A stretch of DNA of 64,000 nucleotides, from NCBI RefSeq assembly GCF_003259435.1, contig NZ_QLMA01000004.1, forward strand, positions 62,001 to 126,000. The letters are read 5' to 3'. The translations under genes were made by a program, and so were the position numbers. The stretch's first letter is position 1. Each line of letters starts with the position of its first letter. The notes beneath the pieces are model-generated. The model searched no databases. It saw nothing but the letters and a program-made list of their open reading frames with translations, and was not told the origin of the DNA. This stretch comes from Chitinophaga dinghuensis. Lineage in GTDB: Bacteria > Bacteroidota > Bacteroidia > Chitinophagales > Chitinophagaceae. Below are positions 16,519 to 26,900 of this stretch, piece by piece.

Positions 16519-18273
16519 ATGCGTTTCTTCAAAGTATTTTTCGCCGCATTTCTGGCGCTGATCGTATTCACCGGGATAGGATTCATCATCCTGTTGGTAA
16601 TGATCGGCAGAGCCATGACTCCAGAAAAAGTAACCCTGTCCCCGAATAGTGTGCTTGTTCTTGAAACAAGCCAGGCCTATATGGAGCAAGAGCTGGTTAA
16701 TCCGCTGTCAGCATTCCTGGGAGATAATGCCCCGAATGTTCCGGGTCTTTATCAGACCGTCCGTTTGATCGAAAATGCAGCGGATGATGATAATATTAAA
16801 GGTATTTATCTGAAAGTAAATGGTAACAGTAGCGGATTTGCCACCAATGAAGAGCTCCGCACTGCCCTGAAGAAATTCCGCCAGTCGGGTAAATTCGTAT
16901 ATGCATACGGGGAAGTGATGGGCCAGCAGGAATTTTATCTCGCGACAGCGGCAGATAAAGTATACCTCAACCCAAAAGGAGGTATTGACTTCAACGGTTT
17001 CTCCAGCCAGATCATGTTCTTGAAAGGTACCTTAGACAGACTGGAAATCAAACCAGAGATCTTCTATTGCGGTAAATTTAAGAGCGCTACAGAGCCACTG
17101 CGTGAAACCCAGATGACAGATGCAAACAAAGCCCAGACTACCCAATTCCTGGGAGAACTGTATGGTAACTTCCTCACAGGCATCGCTGCCAGTCGCAAAC
17201 TGGATACGGCCACTTTGCACCAATATGCCAATGAGGCGATGATCCAGGAACCTGGCGATGCGCTGAAATACAAACTGGTAGATGGTTTGAAATATGATGA
17301 TGAAGTACAGTCTGAAATCAAAGGCCGCCTGAATATCAAAGGCGATGAAAAAATTAATTATGTAACGCTTTCCAAATATAATTCTGCCACCAACCTCAGT
17401 AATGGTAGCAGCGATAATAAAATTGCGCTGGTATATGCACAGGGGGATATTGTAAGCGGAGATTCTGAAAAGGAAAATACCATTGCCAGCGACAATTACA
17501 TCCGTGATATCCGCAAGGCAAGAGAAGATAAGAATGTAAAAGCCATTGTATTACGTGTGAATTCAGGTGGCGGTAGCGCACTGGCATCTGAAGTGATCTG
17601 GAGAGAGTTGTCGCTCGCACGTAAATCTAAGCCTGTCATCGTTTCTATGGGAGATTATGCTGCTTCCGGCGGATATTATATCTCCTGTATGGCCGACAGT
17701 ATCTTCGCAGAACCTAATACCCTGACTGGTTCTATCGGCGTATTTGGCGTGATGTTCAATATGCAGGATTTCTTCAAAAATAAGCTGGGCGTAACTTTTG
17801 ACGGTGTGAAAACCGCACAGTATGCCGATTTAGGCACTATGGGACGTCCTATGACAGATGCTGAGAAACGACTGATTCAGAATGGCGTTGACAGCACTTA
17901 CTCCACCTTTAAAGGGAGAGTGGTAGCTGGCAGAAAACTGAATCCTGTCATCGTGGACAGCATTGCGCAAGGCCACGTATGGAGCGGTATTCAAGCTGTG
18001 AAACTGGGACTGGTAGATCGTATTGGCGGTATCGATGATGCCCTGGCATCTGCCGCTAAGATGGCGAAACTTTCCAACTACCGCCTGGCGGAGTATCCGG
18101 AAGGAAAGCCTTCTCTCAGCAGAGCGCTGAAAACAGTGAGCAATAACGTAAGAGCGCAAATGGTGAAAAAAGAACTGGGCGATACTTATGATACCTGGGA
18201 ACAGGTGAAGAAAGTAAAGGAAATGCATGGTCAGATACAAACCCGCATGCCTTTCGAGTATAAAATTTATTGA
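16519..18273 (+). CDS. sppA: Signal peptide peptidase SppA, 67 kDa (tandem-domain) type
   Basis: This membrane-anchored serine protease degrades cleaved signal peptides in the inner membrane facing the periplasm. It has 584 residues, matching the long two-domain class of E. coli SppA. An N-terminal transmembrane helix (about 3-30) is followed by an N-terminal domain containing the lysine motif GKFKSATEP (185-193, the general-base region). The C-terminal domain carries the nucleophile in GDYAASGGYY (Ser383) and the GSIGVFGVM segment. This Lys/Ser dyad arrangement across the two domains is the one known for the family. The gene is monocistronic, divergent from folK, and closed by the hairpin at 18295-18342. 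Confidence 0.93.
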   Translation: MRFFKVFFAAFLALIVFTGIGFIILLVMIGRAMTPEKVTLSPNSVLVLETSQAYMEQELVNPLSAFLGDNAPNVPGLYQTVRLIENAADDDNIKGIYLKVNGNSSGFATNEELRTALKKFRQSGKFVYAYGEVMGQQEFYLATAADKVYLNPKGGIDFNGFSSQIMFLKGTLDRLEIKPEIFYCGKFKSATEPLRETQMTDANKAQTTQFLGELYGNFLTGIAASRKLDTATLHQYANEAMIQEPGDALKYKLVDGLKYDDEVQSEIKGRLNIKGDEKINYVTLSKYNSATNLSNGSSDNKIALVYAQGDIVSGDSEKENTIASDNYIRDIRKAREDKNVKAIVLRVNSGGGSALASEVIWRELSLARKSKPVIVSMGDYAASGGYYISCMADSIFAEPNTLTGSIGVFGVMFNMQDFFKNKLGVTFDGVKTAQYADLGTMGRPMTDAEKRLIQNGVDSTYSTFKGRVVAGRKLNPVIVDSIAQGHVWSGIQAVKLGLVDRIGGIDDALASAAKMAKLSNYRLAEYPEGKPSLSRALKTVSNNVRAQMVKKELGDTYDTWEQVKKVKEMHGQIQTRMPFEYKIY

Positions 18274-18294
18274 TATTAGCCGACTTCGGTATAT

Positions 18295-18342
18295 GAATTG
18301 GGAATTACGCTGATAATAGATGCGTAATTCCCAATTCTTTTT
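18295..18342 (+). terminator. Intrinsic terminator after sppA
   Basis: A perfect 16-bp stem (18295-18310 with 18322-18337) has an 11-nt loop and is followed by five T residues. It lies between the sppA stop (18273) and the permease start (18379). Confidence 0.85.
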
Positions 18343-18378
18343 ATGTAGTTTTACGCGATTTTTTAAAACGCAGATCAG

Positions 18379-19485
18379 ATGAATGGAGCTAAGTACAGTC
18401 AGTGGAGAGCAATGATGGCCATTACCAAGGGTAGTTTAAGGGCTACTTTCAGAAGTCCTTCTTCCGTGGTGTTCAGTCTGGCCTTTCCGCTGGTATTTAT
18501 CCTCGTATTTGGATTTATCGGGAACAGTACTGTTTCTGTTAAAGTGGGCGTAGATCGCCATACAGACATCAATACCGAGTATTTTAAGATGTTGTCCGCC
18601 AATAAAACCCTGAAGCTCATTACAGATGAGAGCGAGGCAGAAATGGCGGAGAACCTGAAGAAAGGGAACCTGGTGGCTATTATGAATATTGATTATCAGC
18701 CCAGTGCCGATAGCGCATCTTCCTACAAAATTCATGTCAAAACCTCTACCGCCACGGATGTCAATAAAAGAGGGATACTGATGGCAGCGCTGAAAGGCGT
18801 TACCGGTCAACTGGACAATCAGGCATATCCTCGTCCTTCAGTGGCCACTATTGTACCGGAAGTGGTGCCTGGGCGTATCTATAAGACGATCGACTTTATT
18901 CTGCCTGGTCAGCTGGGCTTTGCGTTGATGAGTGGCGCCGTATTTACCACTGCCTTCCTGTTCTTCGGATTAAGACAGACATTGGTGTTAAAGCGTTTCT
19001 TTGCGACGCCCATTTCCCGCATGAACATCGTGTTGGCTGAATCTTTCAGCAGAACGATCTTTCAGTTGATCAGTTCCGTCGTAATCATTGGACTGGGCCA
19101 TTTTGCTTTTGGATTTACCCTTGTCAATGGTTTTGTTACCTTCCTGGAAATGCTGGCCTTATCAGCATTTGGCCTGATTGTATTCCTGGGTTTCGGTTTC
19201 ATTGTCAGCGGTATAGCTAAAAATGAAAGTACTATTCCTTTATTCGCTAATATTATCACCATGCCGCAGTTCCTGCTGGCAGGTACCTTTTTCCCCATTG
19301 ACTCTTTTCCTGGCTGGTTACAACCGATATGCCGGCTAATGCCACTGACTTACCTGGCAGATGCCTTGCGTGAAGTGGCTTATGAAGGCAAACACCTTTG
19401 GAATGTAGGTTTGGACCTGGGCGTACTGGCAATCTGGGGTATTGTCGTATATGTGGTAGCCGTTAAAGTATTCAGGTGGGAGTAA
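18379..19485 (+). CDS. ABC-2 type transporter permease
   Basis: This 368-residue membrane protein has the ABC-2 layout: one N-terminal helix (about 28-48, VVFSLAFPLVFILVFGFIG), a periplasmic domain of about 130 residues, then five C-terminal helices (about 170-365), with FANIITMPQFLLAGTFFPID typical of the DrrB/NodJ-like class. Such permeases export drugs, lipids or polysaccharides, or act in nutrient-responsive export, with a partner ATPase. No ATP-binding subunit lies next to it or elsewhere in the window, so the partner must be encoded elsewhere. Two SRPBCC genes follow closely (40 and 6 bp gaps), suggesting one operon. Confidence 0.88.
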   Translation: MNGAKYSQWRAMMAITKGSLRATFRSPSSVVFSLAFPLVFILVFGFIGNSTVSVKVGVDRHTDINTEYFKMLSANKTLKLITDESEAEMAENLKKGNLVAIMNIDYQPSADSASSYKIHVKTSTATDVNKRGILMAALKGVTGQLDNQAYPRPSVATIVPEVVPGRIYKTIDFILPGQLGFALMSGAVFTTAFLFFGLRQTLVLKRFFATPISRMNIVLAESFSRTIFQLISSVVIIGLGHFAFGFTLVNGFVTFLEMLALSAFGLIVFLGFGFIVSGIAKNESTIPLFANIITMPQFLLAGTFFPIDSFPGWLQPICRLMPLTYLADALREVAYEGKHLWNVGLDLGVLAIWGIVVYVVAVKVFRWE

Positions 19486-19524
19486 GCCTAGCTTTTATTA
19501 GCTTTGCTAAATAAAACCCGTCTA

Positions 19525-20058
19525 ATGCAAGCCTTTTTCATTATCCTGGGCGCACTGATCGTTCTGATCCTTGGGCTGTTTATTTTCAGCCTGGTACTGT
19601 CGCCGACAGTAAAGGTGGAGCGTTCCCTGTTGATTCCAGGCACTGCCGGCACTATTTTTCCCTATGTGAACATTTTAAAGAATTGGGAGTTATGGTCTCC
19701 ATGGAAGGAACTGGATCCAAACATGAGAATCACCTATGGCGAAAAAGATAGTGGCGCTGGCGCTGGTTACAGCTGGGAAAGCAAGAACCGGAATGTTGGT
19801 AAGGGCAGTATGGTGATTACCATTTCCCGGGAAGACCAGTACATCGCTACCGAAACAGATTTCATGAATATGGGAATTGCTAAAGGTTACTTCCGCTTTG
19901 AGCCTTCTATGGGAGGAACGCTGGTAACCTGGGGTATGGTGACCAATATGGGGCAGCACCCGGTACGTAAGCTGATGGGCCTGATGATGGATAAATGGGT
20001 GGGAAATGATTTTGAAAAGGGACTCCGTAACCTCTCCAAATTAGTAGCAAAACAATAG
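19525..20058 (+). CDS. SRPBCC-family (START-like/polyketide cyclase) membrane-anchored protein 1
   Basis: From the ATG at 19525 it has 177 residues: an N-terminal transmembrane helix (AFFIILGALIVLILGLFIF), then an SRPBCC/polyketide-cyclase fold, recognised by KVERSLLIPG, the FPYVNILKNWELWSPWKELD segment and the C-terminal helix FEKGLRNLSKLV. SRPBCC domains form a hydrophobic pocket for lipids or other small apolar ligands; no catalytic function is evident. A TTG seven codons upstream (19504) is less likely than the ATG. It lies 6 bp before a homologous gene of the same length, a tandem duplication. Confidence 0.85.
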   Translation: MQAFFIILGALIVLILGLFIFSLVLSPTVKVERSLLIPGTAGTIFPYVNILKNWELWSPWKELDPNMRITYGEKDSGAGAGYSWESKNRNVGKGSMVITISREDQYIATETDFMNMGIAKGYFRFEPSMGGTLVTWGMVTNMGQHPVRKLMGLMMDKWVGNDFEKGLRNLSKLVAKQ

Positions 20059-20064
20059 ACAGAT

Positions 20065-20598
20065 ATGAAATTTATTAAATTAGGAATTATCAGTGTCATC
20101 GTATTTGGCACGCTGATATTCCTGGGTTCCCTGTTACTGCCCAGCACAGCAGTGGTGGAGCGTACAGGCGTTATCCATGCTCCTATTGATACCATATATA
20201 AGCATATAGGGGATCTGAAGGCATGGGAACCCTGGAATCCCTGGTTTAAGCCCGATTCTACGGCCACAGTTACCTTCTCTCAGACAACAGTGGGTACAGG
20301 CGCATGGTATAGCTGGGAAGGCAAAATAAGCAGCGGAAAAGTGACTATTATTGATAGCGATCCTTTGAAAGGGATTCACTATTCCATGGATGTTAAGAAT
20401 ATGCGTCCGGTAGATGCCGGTATTGAGTTGAAACCTACCGCAGATGGGAAAGCTACCGCTATCTTCTGGCATATGCAAACGCATCTGGGCCTGCTGCCTT
20501 GGTGGAAATTGCGCGGTTTTATGGCGGATAAGATCTTCGGACCAGCCATGGATCAGGGTTTGACCAAGCTTAGCCGGATCTGTGAAGGGAAGGACTAA
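20065..20598 (+). CDS. SRPBCC-family membrane-anchored protein 2
   Basis: This 177-residue sister of the preceding gene has the same plan: an N-terminal helix (LGIISVIVFGTLIFLGSLLL), then an SRPBCC domain (VVERTGVIHAPIDTIYKHIG, WEPWNPWF, GTGAWYSWEGK) and a C-terminal helix (MDQGLTKLSRICEG). Similarity to its neighbour is clear in the W.PW, G.GA.YSWE and C-terminal regions but the two have diverged. It is probably translated from the same message as its neighbour and the permease. The ligand is unknown. Confidence 0.85.
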   Translation: MKFIKLGIISVIVFGTLIFLGSLLLPSTAVVERTGVIHAPIDTIYKHIGDLKAWEPWNPWFKPDSTATVTFSQTTVGTGAWYSWEGKISSGKVTIIDSDPLKGIHYSMDVKNMRPVDAGIELKPTADGKATAIFWHMQTHLGLLPWWKLRGFMADKIFGPAMDQGLTKLSRICEGKD

Positions 20599-20704
20599 GT
20601 AACTGGTGGAGTTATTTTGCCATTGGTCCAGATTAACAGTTAGGTGTTCATATTAAGTTCTAAATTGATACATCCTCTTATTCTAACCAATAACTCAATT
20701 CAAC

Positions 20705-21199
20705 ATGAAACAATTCATTATGGCAACCTTCTTCGTTGCCACAGCTGCAGTAGCATTCGGTCAGCAAAAGGATAGAAAAAGTCCGCATGTTACTGCTGAA
20801 GGAAAAGGTATAAAAGTTGTTTACGGCCAGCCTTCTAAAAAAGGCAGAGAAATCTTCGGCAAACTGGAACCATTCGGCAAAGTATGGCGTACAGGTGCTG
20901 ATGAAGCAACCGAAATTACTTTCGATAAAGATGTCACCTTCGGCGGACAAAAAGTGAAAAAAGGTACTTATACCCTGTTTTCCATTCCTGATGCTAAAAC
21001 CTGGACCGTTATCCTGAATGCCAAACTGGGACAGTGGGGCGCTTATGATTACGAGAAAGTGAAAGACCAGGACGTAGTATCCGTAAAAGTGCCACGTGAG
21101 GAATTGAAAACTCCTGTGGAAAAACTGACGTTCACTTTACCTGGTAATGCAGTAGTGTTTGAGTGGGATGATACGAAAGTATCCGTACCAGTGAAATAA
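20705..21199 (+). CDS. DUF2911 domain-containing secreted protein
   Basis: This 164-residue protein has a cleavable signal peptide (MKQFIMATFFVATAAVAFGQ) and one DUF2911 domain. The domain is recognised by KVVYGQPSKKGREIFG, FGKVWRTGADEATEITF and KKGTYTLFSIPDAKTWTVIL, a beta-rich fold widespread in Bacteroidota periplasms with no assigned function. Its length suggests the single-domain form; larger relatives carry TPR repeats. It lies 106 bp after the SRPBCC gene, so it probably has its own promoter, and it ends at the hairpin at 21220-21252. Confidence 0.88.
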   Translation: MKQFIMATFFVATAAVAFGQQKDRKSPHVTAEGKGIKVVYGQPSKKGREIFGKLEPFGKVWRTGADEATEITFDKDVTFGGQKVKKGTYTLFSIPDAKTWTVILNAKLGQWGAYDYEKVKDQDVVSVKVPREELKTPVEKLTFTLPGNAVVFEWDDTKVSVPVK

Positions 21200-21219
21200 G
21201 TAAGCAAATTAATTAGCAG

Positions 21220-21252
21220 AAAGGCTGTCTCTACTTAGTAAAGACAGCCTTT
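21220..21252. terminator. Bidirectional terminator between DUF2911 and TlpA-like genes
   Basis: An 11-bp perfect stem (21220-21230 with 21242-21252), with A-rich and T-rich outer ends, lies between converging stops at 21199 and 21276. Confidence 0.75.
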
Positions 21253-21275
21253 ATACATTATGTGGAACATGGTTA

Positions 21276-22421
21276 CTACTTAATATGTTCCTGTAACTTC
21301 TTCAGCAACTCTTCCCCACGTATATTCTTCGCAATGATCACACCTTTAGGGTCCAGCAGCAGGTTCTGTGGCACTGCCGTGACACCATAATCTTTTGCTA
21401 CTACATTACCCCATCCTTGCAGATCGCTTACATGTATCCATGGTAGCTGATCATCCTTGATGGCTTTTTCCCAGGCATCTTTTTTATTATCCAGGGAGAT
21501 GGCAATGATTTCAAAATTACTTCCTTTTAAAGCTTCATATGCATGGCGCACATTAGGGTTTTCTGCTCTGCAAGGACCACACCAGCTGGCCCAGAAATCA
21601 ACCAGTACATATTTGCCACGTAATGAGGAGAGCGCAACCTCTTTACCATTTACATCTGGCAGCTTGAACTCGGGCGCAACTTTTCCAATACCTGTTTTAC
21701 GGGCAATTTCAATTTTGGCCGTCAGTTCTTTTCCTTTTTCAGAGTTTTTGAATTTGGCGTCCATCTTTTCAAATTGAGGCCCAAAGGTATCAGGATTAAT
21801 GATGGAGCTCTTTTCCAGCAATAAGGTCCAGGCTACAAACGAGGCAGGGTGTGTGTCCTGGTAGGTTTGTTTTATCTTGCTAACCTGATTGTAGTAAGGC
21901 ATTAAAATAGATCTCAATGAATCTGATTTGGCTTTATCGTTCTCTATCAATGCATATTTATATGCGGTAAAAGGAGTTGCATATTGCTGTACTATTGGTA
22001 AGTACAATGCCCTTAATTCCTCATTGTCTTTTTGTACGGCGCCTCCTTTAATAATAGCAGATTCCATATTATTGGTACCCTTGATAGTGGTAGTTCCTTT
22101 TTCCAGGAAGAACTCCTGTTCATCTGCAAAGAGGAGTTTTTTTATGGAGAAGGAGCCGTCATCATCAATAGGTTTTAAGCTGATAGTTGCCTGCACTGGC
22201 CCATCTACTTTACCTTTTATTTGAAAAATACCATTGTGCGTAACGGTAGAATCTAAATAGTGTTCTTTTTTGATTTTGTAAGAGACAAATACTTTTTTTT
22301 CTGCTGTTAGCTGGGTCAATTTACCATTTATGACATAGGGCTGTTGTTGCGCCATTAGCGGACAGGCAGCCAGCATGGCGGCTGCAAGTATTACCGTGTT
22401 TTTAGTAGTAGTTTGTTTCAT
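21276..22421 (-). CDS. TlpA-like thiol-disulfide oxidoreductase with N-terminal DUF4369 (locus 2)
   Basis: This 381-residue periplasmic protein has a signal peptide (to about residue 25), a DUF4369 beta-domain (about 28-120), a helical linker, and a C-terminal thioredoxin/AhpC-TSA fold (about 245-381). The redox pair is Cys281-Gly-Pro-Cys284 in the phrase FWASWCGPC, and the cis-Pro loop is GVTAVPQNLL. Such proteins reduce or isomerise disulfides in the periplasm. It is the last gene of the ECF-FecR-SusC-SusD operon, 21 bp after SusD, a recurring arrangement in Chitinophaga-like genomes. This suggests the imported ligand or its receptor involves thiol chemistry, an inference only. Confidence 0.92.
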   Translation of the reverse strand: MKQTTTKNTVILAAAMLAACPLMAQQQPYVINGKLTQLTAEKKVFVSYKIKKEHYLDSTVTHNGIFQIKGKVDGPVQATISLKPIDDDGSFSIKKLLFADEQEFFLEKGTTTIKGTNNMESAIIKGGAVQKDNEELRALYLPIVQQYATPFTAYKYALIENDKAKSDSLRSILMPYYNQVSKIKQTYQDTHPASFVAWTLLLEKSSIINPDTFGPQFEKMDAKFKNSEKGKELTAKIEIARKTGIGKVAPEFKLPDVNGKEVALSSLRGKYVLVDFWASWCGPCRAENPNVRHAYEALKGSNFEIIAISLDNKKDAWEKAIKDDQLPWIHVSDLQGWGNVVAKDYGVTAVPQNLLLDPKGVIIAKNIRGEELLKKLQEHIK

Positions 22422-22442
22422 CTTTTATTATTAAAGTGTTTT

Positions 22443-23882
22443 TTAAGGATTATCCTGCATGTTAGGGTTCTGATTCAATATTTTGGCGGGTATGCGTAGC
22501 ACCATTCGCTCTGGTGTTAGCGTGAATGTTTCAGTACCATAGGTATGGGTATAGGTAACATTCTTAAAGAGTGGATCATTTGATAGCCTGCGCATATCAA
22601 ACCATCTCAGGCCAGTACCCGCATATTCTCTTTTTCTTTCGTCAATAATGAATTTAATCAGCATGTCAGCATCGCTGATATTCACTGCTGCGATGGTCGC
22701 AGGCATGCGTGACTGGCGGAATGTCTGTATATCATTAATTGCTCCGGACAGATCTCCGGTCCTCGCTTTGCACTCGGCCAGCATGAGGAACAATCCTGTC
22801 ATATCGGCGCCATAGTTTACTGAATATGGAGCGGTTCTGGAGAAATATGGAAGTTCGCTGACTCCACTCATAAAAGTTCGGTTATAGAAGAATTTTAATC
22901 GTTGATCGGCAGGGTCAAATAATGCCATGGTGGCGGGACTGATACCGCAGGTGTTACTGAATACGTAATCGAGCAGTATTACCTGTTTGAGGTAAATCAC
23001 CTCATCACTTTGTTGCAGTGTGGGGTAGCTGCTGGCCCCAAAAGCAGGCAATGCCGGGTTATACCACTCGCTCATTTTGGTATTGTAGTTAAACAACTGC
23101 AATGTGATACTACTGTTTTTAGTGTAGTCCATTGATTTCACCAGCGCGCCTTTTGCATCTTCATATTTCGCCATGTAGAGGTATACCTGGCCAAGAATAT
23201 AATAGCCTGCCGCCTTGCCCATTCTGAGCCTGTTCTGGGTTTGGTCAGGAAGGTCATTAACGGATTCGAGTATTTCACGCAGTACGAAATCATAAATTTC
23301 CTGCACAGTGGAGCGCCTGAAATTTGTTTGTGTAACATCTGCTACTGTTACGAGCGGAACAGCAGGATCTGTAGCGGATGTGGCAGGGTTATAAGGCTTC
23401 CCGAAGTAATTTGCCAGCATAAAATGCATGTATGCCCGGCCAATTCTGGCTTCTGCCAATATCGCCTTCTTTTTGGTGATGGCAGTATCTGGTGTGGCCA
23501 TCACATTATTAGCAATCAGATTATAGTTGTAAATCTGCGAGTAAAATGCGCCCCACTCAGGCGCATCATCGGAGGGTAAGTATAACTGTGCATCCCATTT
23601 ATAACCATTGATGGCTTTCATGCCAAGTTGTTCGAGGTACACGGGTGAAGCAATGTAATCATCCCCCATAGCCACGGACGCAGTGACAACACCAGTGGAG
23701 GTTTCAGAGCCATCAGCATTTTTTCGTGTGCCACTGAGGTTAATGAGGTTAGTATTGTTCATCAACCCATTATACTGTGCCAGCGTAGAAGGGGTATCTT
23801 TCCCTTTGGGAACGATGTCCAGGAATTTATTGCAGGAACTGATGAAACCAGCCACCACAAAGATATATAGCGTCTTTTTCAT
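22443..23882 (-). CDS. RagB/SusD-family outer-membrane lipoprotein (locus 2)
   Basis: This SusD homologue (479 residues from the ATG at 23882) has a lipoprotein signal (TLYIFVVAGFISSC) with the lipobox Cys followed by NKFLDIVPKG. The family helices are visible (ARIGRAYMHFMLANYFGKPY; GMFLMLAECKARTGDLSGAI-like segment near 330-350), as is the C-terminal ERKREYAGTGLRWFDMRRLS block. It is rather short for the family. It sits 18 bp after its SusC gene. An ATG three codons further upstream (23891) is possible. The ligand is unknown. Confidence 0.92.
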   Translation of the reverse strand: MKKTLYIFVVAGFISSCNKFLDIVPKGKDTPSTLAQYNGLMNNTNLINLSGTRKNADGSETSTGVVTASVAMGDDYIASPVYLEQLGMKAINGYKWDAQLYLPSDDAPEWGAFYSQIYNYNLIANNVMATPDTAITKKKAILAEARIGRAYMHFMLANYFGKPYNPATSATDPAVPLVTVADVTQTNFRRSTVQEIYDFVLREILESVNDLPDQTQNRLRMGKAAGYYILGQVYLYMAKYEDAKGALVKSMDYTKNSSITLQLFNYNTKMSEWYNPALPAFGASSYPTLQQSDEVIYLKQVILLDYVFSNTCGISPATMALFDPADQRLKFFYNRTFMSGVSELPYFSRTAPYSVNYGADMTGLFLMLAECKARTGDLSGAINDIQTFRQSRMPATIAAVNISDADMLIKFIIDERKREYAGTGLRWFDMRRLSNDPLFKNVTYTHTYGTETFTLTPERMVLRIPAKILNQNPNMQDNP

Positions 23883-23900
23883 GAATAACATTTTAAGCGA

Positions 23901-26900
23901 TTACTTTAATCTTACGTTTAGTCCAATAGTATAGAATGGTTTCATAGCTAGTGTACGTGTGCCTTGTACCAGGTTATAATATTCCGGATCGATATCATCT
24001 TTATTCATCTTCCAGAGCATTACATTATTCAACTGCACATAAAAGCGACAGCTTTCCATACCTGCCTTTCCTGCAACAGCGGCTGGCAGATGATATCCGA
24101 TGGTGAAATCGCGGAGTTTGACGTAATCGGCTCTTTCAATGTTATTCAGCGCGTAGCGATAGAAGTTGGTATTGCGGTCGTTTACATTGGTAATAAGCGG
24201 AATGTAACCCGGGATATCGGTAAATGCTTCATCACCGGGTTGTTTCCAGCGATTGGCGAAGGATTCCTGTAAATTAGCTGAAAGGCGTCCGGAATAGAAC
24301 CTGTTAACGTCTTTGCGCATGTAGAAGCCGAAGTTGTAAACTACCAGGCAGGAGAGATCAAATTGACCATAGCGGAAGGTATTGGTCATGCCTCCGTACC
24401 ATTTTGGTTGCGTGCTTCCTGCGAATGAAATATCTTCTGGCTTGGCATCTGACATTTTAACAACGGTTTTTCCGCCTGCAGTAAGGATTTGCGGATTGCC
24501 CTGATTATTCAATCCCACATAATTGAAACCAAAGATGCTGTAGGCAGGATATCCTTCTACAAACCAGCTGTTGGGCTTATCATCAATGGTGAGGGCCTGG
24601 AAGCGGCTAAGCTGTACCACCTTATTTATATTTAAGCCCAGGGTAAGTAAAGTATTCCAGGAAAATTTGTCTCCCGAAATATTCTTACTATTTACTTGCA
24701 GGTCAAAACCTTTGTTGGTCATTTTACCGAGATTGCCATACACGGCATACCAACCTGTAGTTGCATCTACATTCTGTTGCCCTAATAAATTGGTAGTCGT
24801 TTTATTGTATATATCCAATGAGCCGTTGATACGTTGGTTCAGTATCTCGAAATCGATACCGGCATTGAGTGTGTGCGTTGCTTCCCAGGTCAGCATTTTA
24901 TTGCCTGGCGAAAGAGGCGTGTATTGTGCGCCCATGCCGTTGAACAGAGAGCTGGAAGTTGCCATGATGATATCTCTGGTGCTGCCATCGCCTGGTTTGG
25001 GAGCGTTTCCACCCAACCCGTATGTAAGGCGAACATTCAGGCGACTGATCTGCGATACCTGGAAGAAAGGTTCATTGCTCAGTAACCATCCTGCACCAAC
25101 AGACCATATGGGCTTGTACTGCTGACTTCTTTCCGTACCAAACAGATTGGATTGGTCCATTCTGACGCTACTGTTCAGGTTATACTTTCGATTAAATGTA
25201 TAGGCGCCATTACCATATAATGAAAAGTAACGGTCTTCCAATTCTGCATATTTATAGGTACTGGAATTAAATGTGCTGGAAGTCGGCGTGCTGGTTCCAA
25301 TCACTGGTTTCTTAACGCCGTTTAAAGTGAGGGAGTATTCATCATACAATTGGTAAGTGTTTGTCTGGAAATCAAATCCTCTCTTGAAACTGTTTTCGTT
25401 CATTTGCTTGTTGGCCCGTACTTCACTACCCACCAGCATATTCAACTGATGTTTTTCATTTCGCCAGTGATTGTCGTACATCAATTGGTTTCTTACTGTC
25501 CAGCTGGTATTTTGATTATTGACGGTTTTATAAAAACCGCCACTGGATGGGAGATAGTAAACCGGCATCCCTTGAGGAGTGGTAGCGGCAACGGTGTAAT
25601 GCGCCAGTTCCGAACGAACCGCATAGGATTGCTGATCGTTGTAGCTGAATCCTTTGGAATTGATCAACTGATATTGTCCGCGGCCTTCATAGGTCAATCC
25701 CTTTACTAGTTTGATATTCAGACCACCGTTCAAGCGCACAGAGGATACCGTCACTTTATTGTTGCTATTGTGGGCGGCATCATCCAGCGGGTTGTAATCC
25801 AGGTTTAACTTACTTTGTTTCTCTGCATTTTCCCGGAAAGGCTGGTAAAACTTAATGCTGCTATGGGAGAGCGTATTCCCATTCTGATCGCGGAACATCA
25901 TATATGGCAGGTAGGTATTCAGATCCGGAAGATTACTGATGACGAACTGCCTGGAACTTTCCTGTGAAACGTTGGTGGTGATATCCGCTTTTATGGATTT
26001 ATTAATTTGGAAATCCTGGCGCAGGTTGATCCCAAAGCGTTGCAGGGAAGATTTATCATTGTTTTGTTGGTTGGTATATGCGAAGGAACCATAATAGGAA
26101 TGGAAGTTGCCGCCGCCGGTGAAACTTAGGCTATGGTTGCTGAGCATTCCAGGTTGCAATAATTCTTTTTCTATTTGTCCCCGGTTATTTAGGGAGGCCA
26201 GGGAGTCCAGACTTTTATTCGCCATTGCCTGGTCGATAATTCCGCGGTTTAAATTATACAGAATGGTCTCATGCGGATATACCACAGGTTCCAGGTTTCC
26301 TGCTGCTGGGGTGGTTACTTTATTCCAGGTATGGACAGTGGGATTGAAGGTTTCTTTTGCCGCATCCACAAATTGTCTGCTGTTCATCATGTGCAAATAA
26401 TTGTAATCGGGCAATCCTTTGAAGGAAAGGAATCCATCATAGCTGACCTTCATACTGCGATTGGTGAACTTTCCCTTTTTTGTGGTAACCACCACTACTC
26501 CGTTTGCTGCTCTGGCGCCCCAAATAGACGCAGCGGTGGCATCTTTAAGGAAAGTAATACTTTCCACATCATTGGGATTTACCAGGCTGGTCAAATTTTC
26601 CAGCTCCATAGGAACCCCATCTACTACGAAGAGCGGGGCTCTGTTGCCATTTACGCTGGTAGCTCCGCGAATGAGGAACTTATCAGCTTTTGCACTGTTA
26701 TTGACCGCAAAGCCAGGAACCAATCCTTCCAGCCGGTCCACCACATTCATGCTGCCGGATTTAGATTGCAGCATAGCCCCGTCCACTTTCGTAAAGGAGC
26801 CGGCGCTTCTTTCTCTGGAAATCGTCTGATAGCCGGTAACAACCACCTGTTGTAATGCCTGTACATTAGGCTCCAACACCACCGTCAGTGCATCTTTTCC

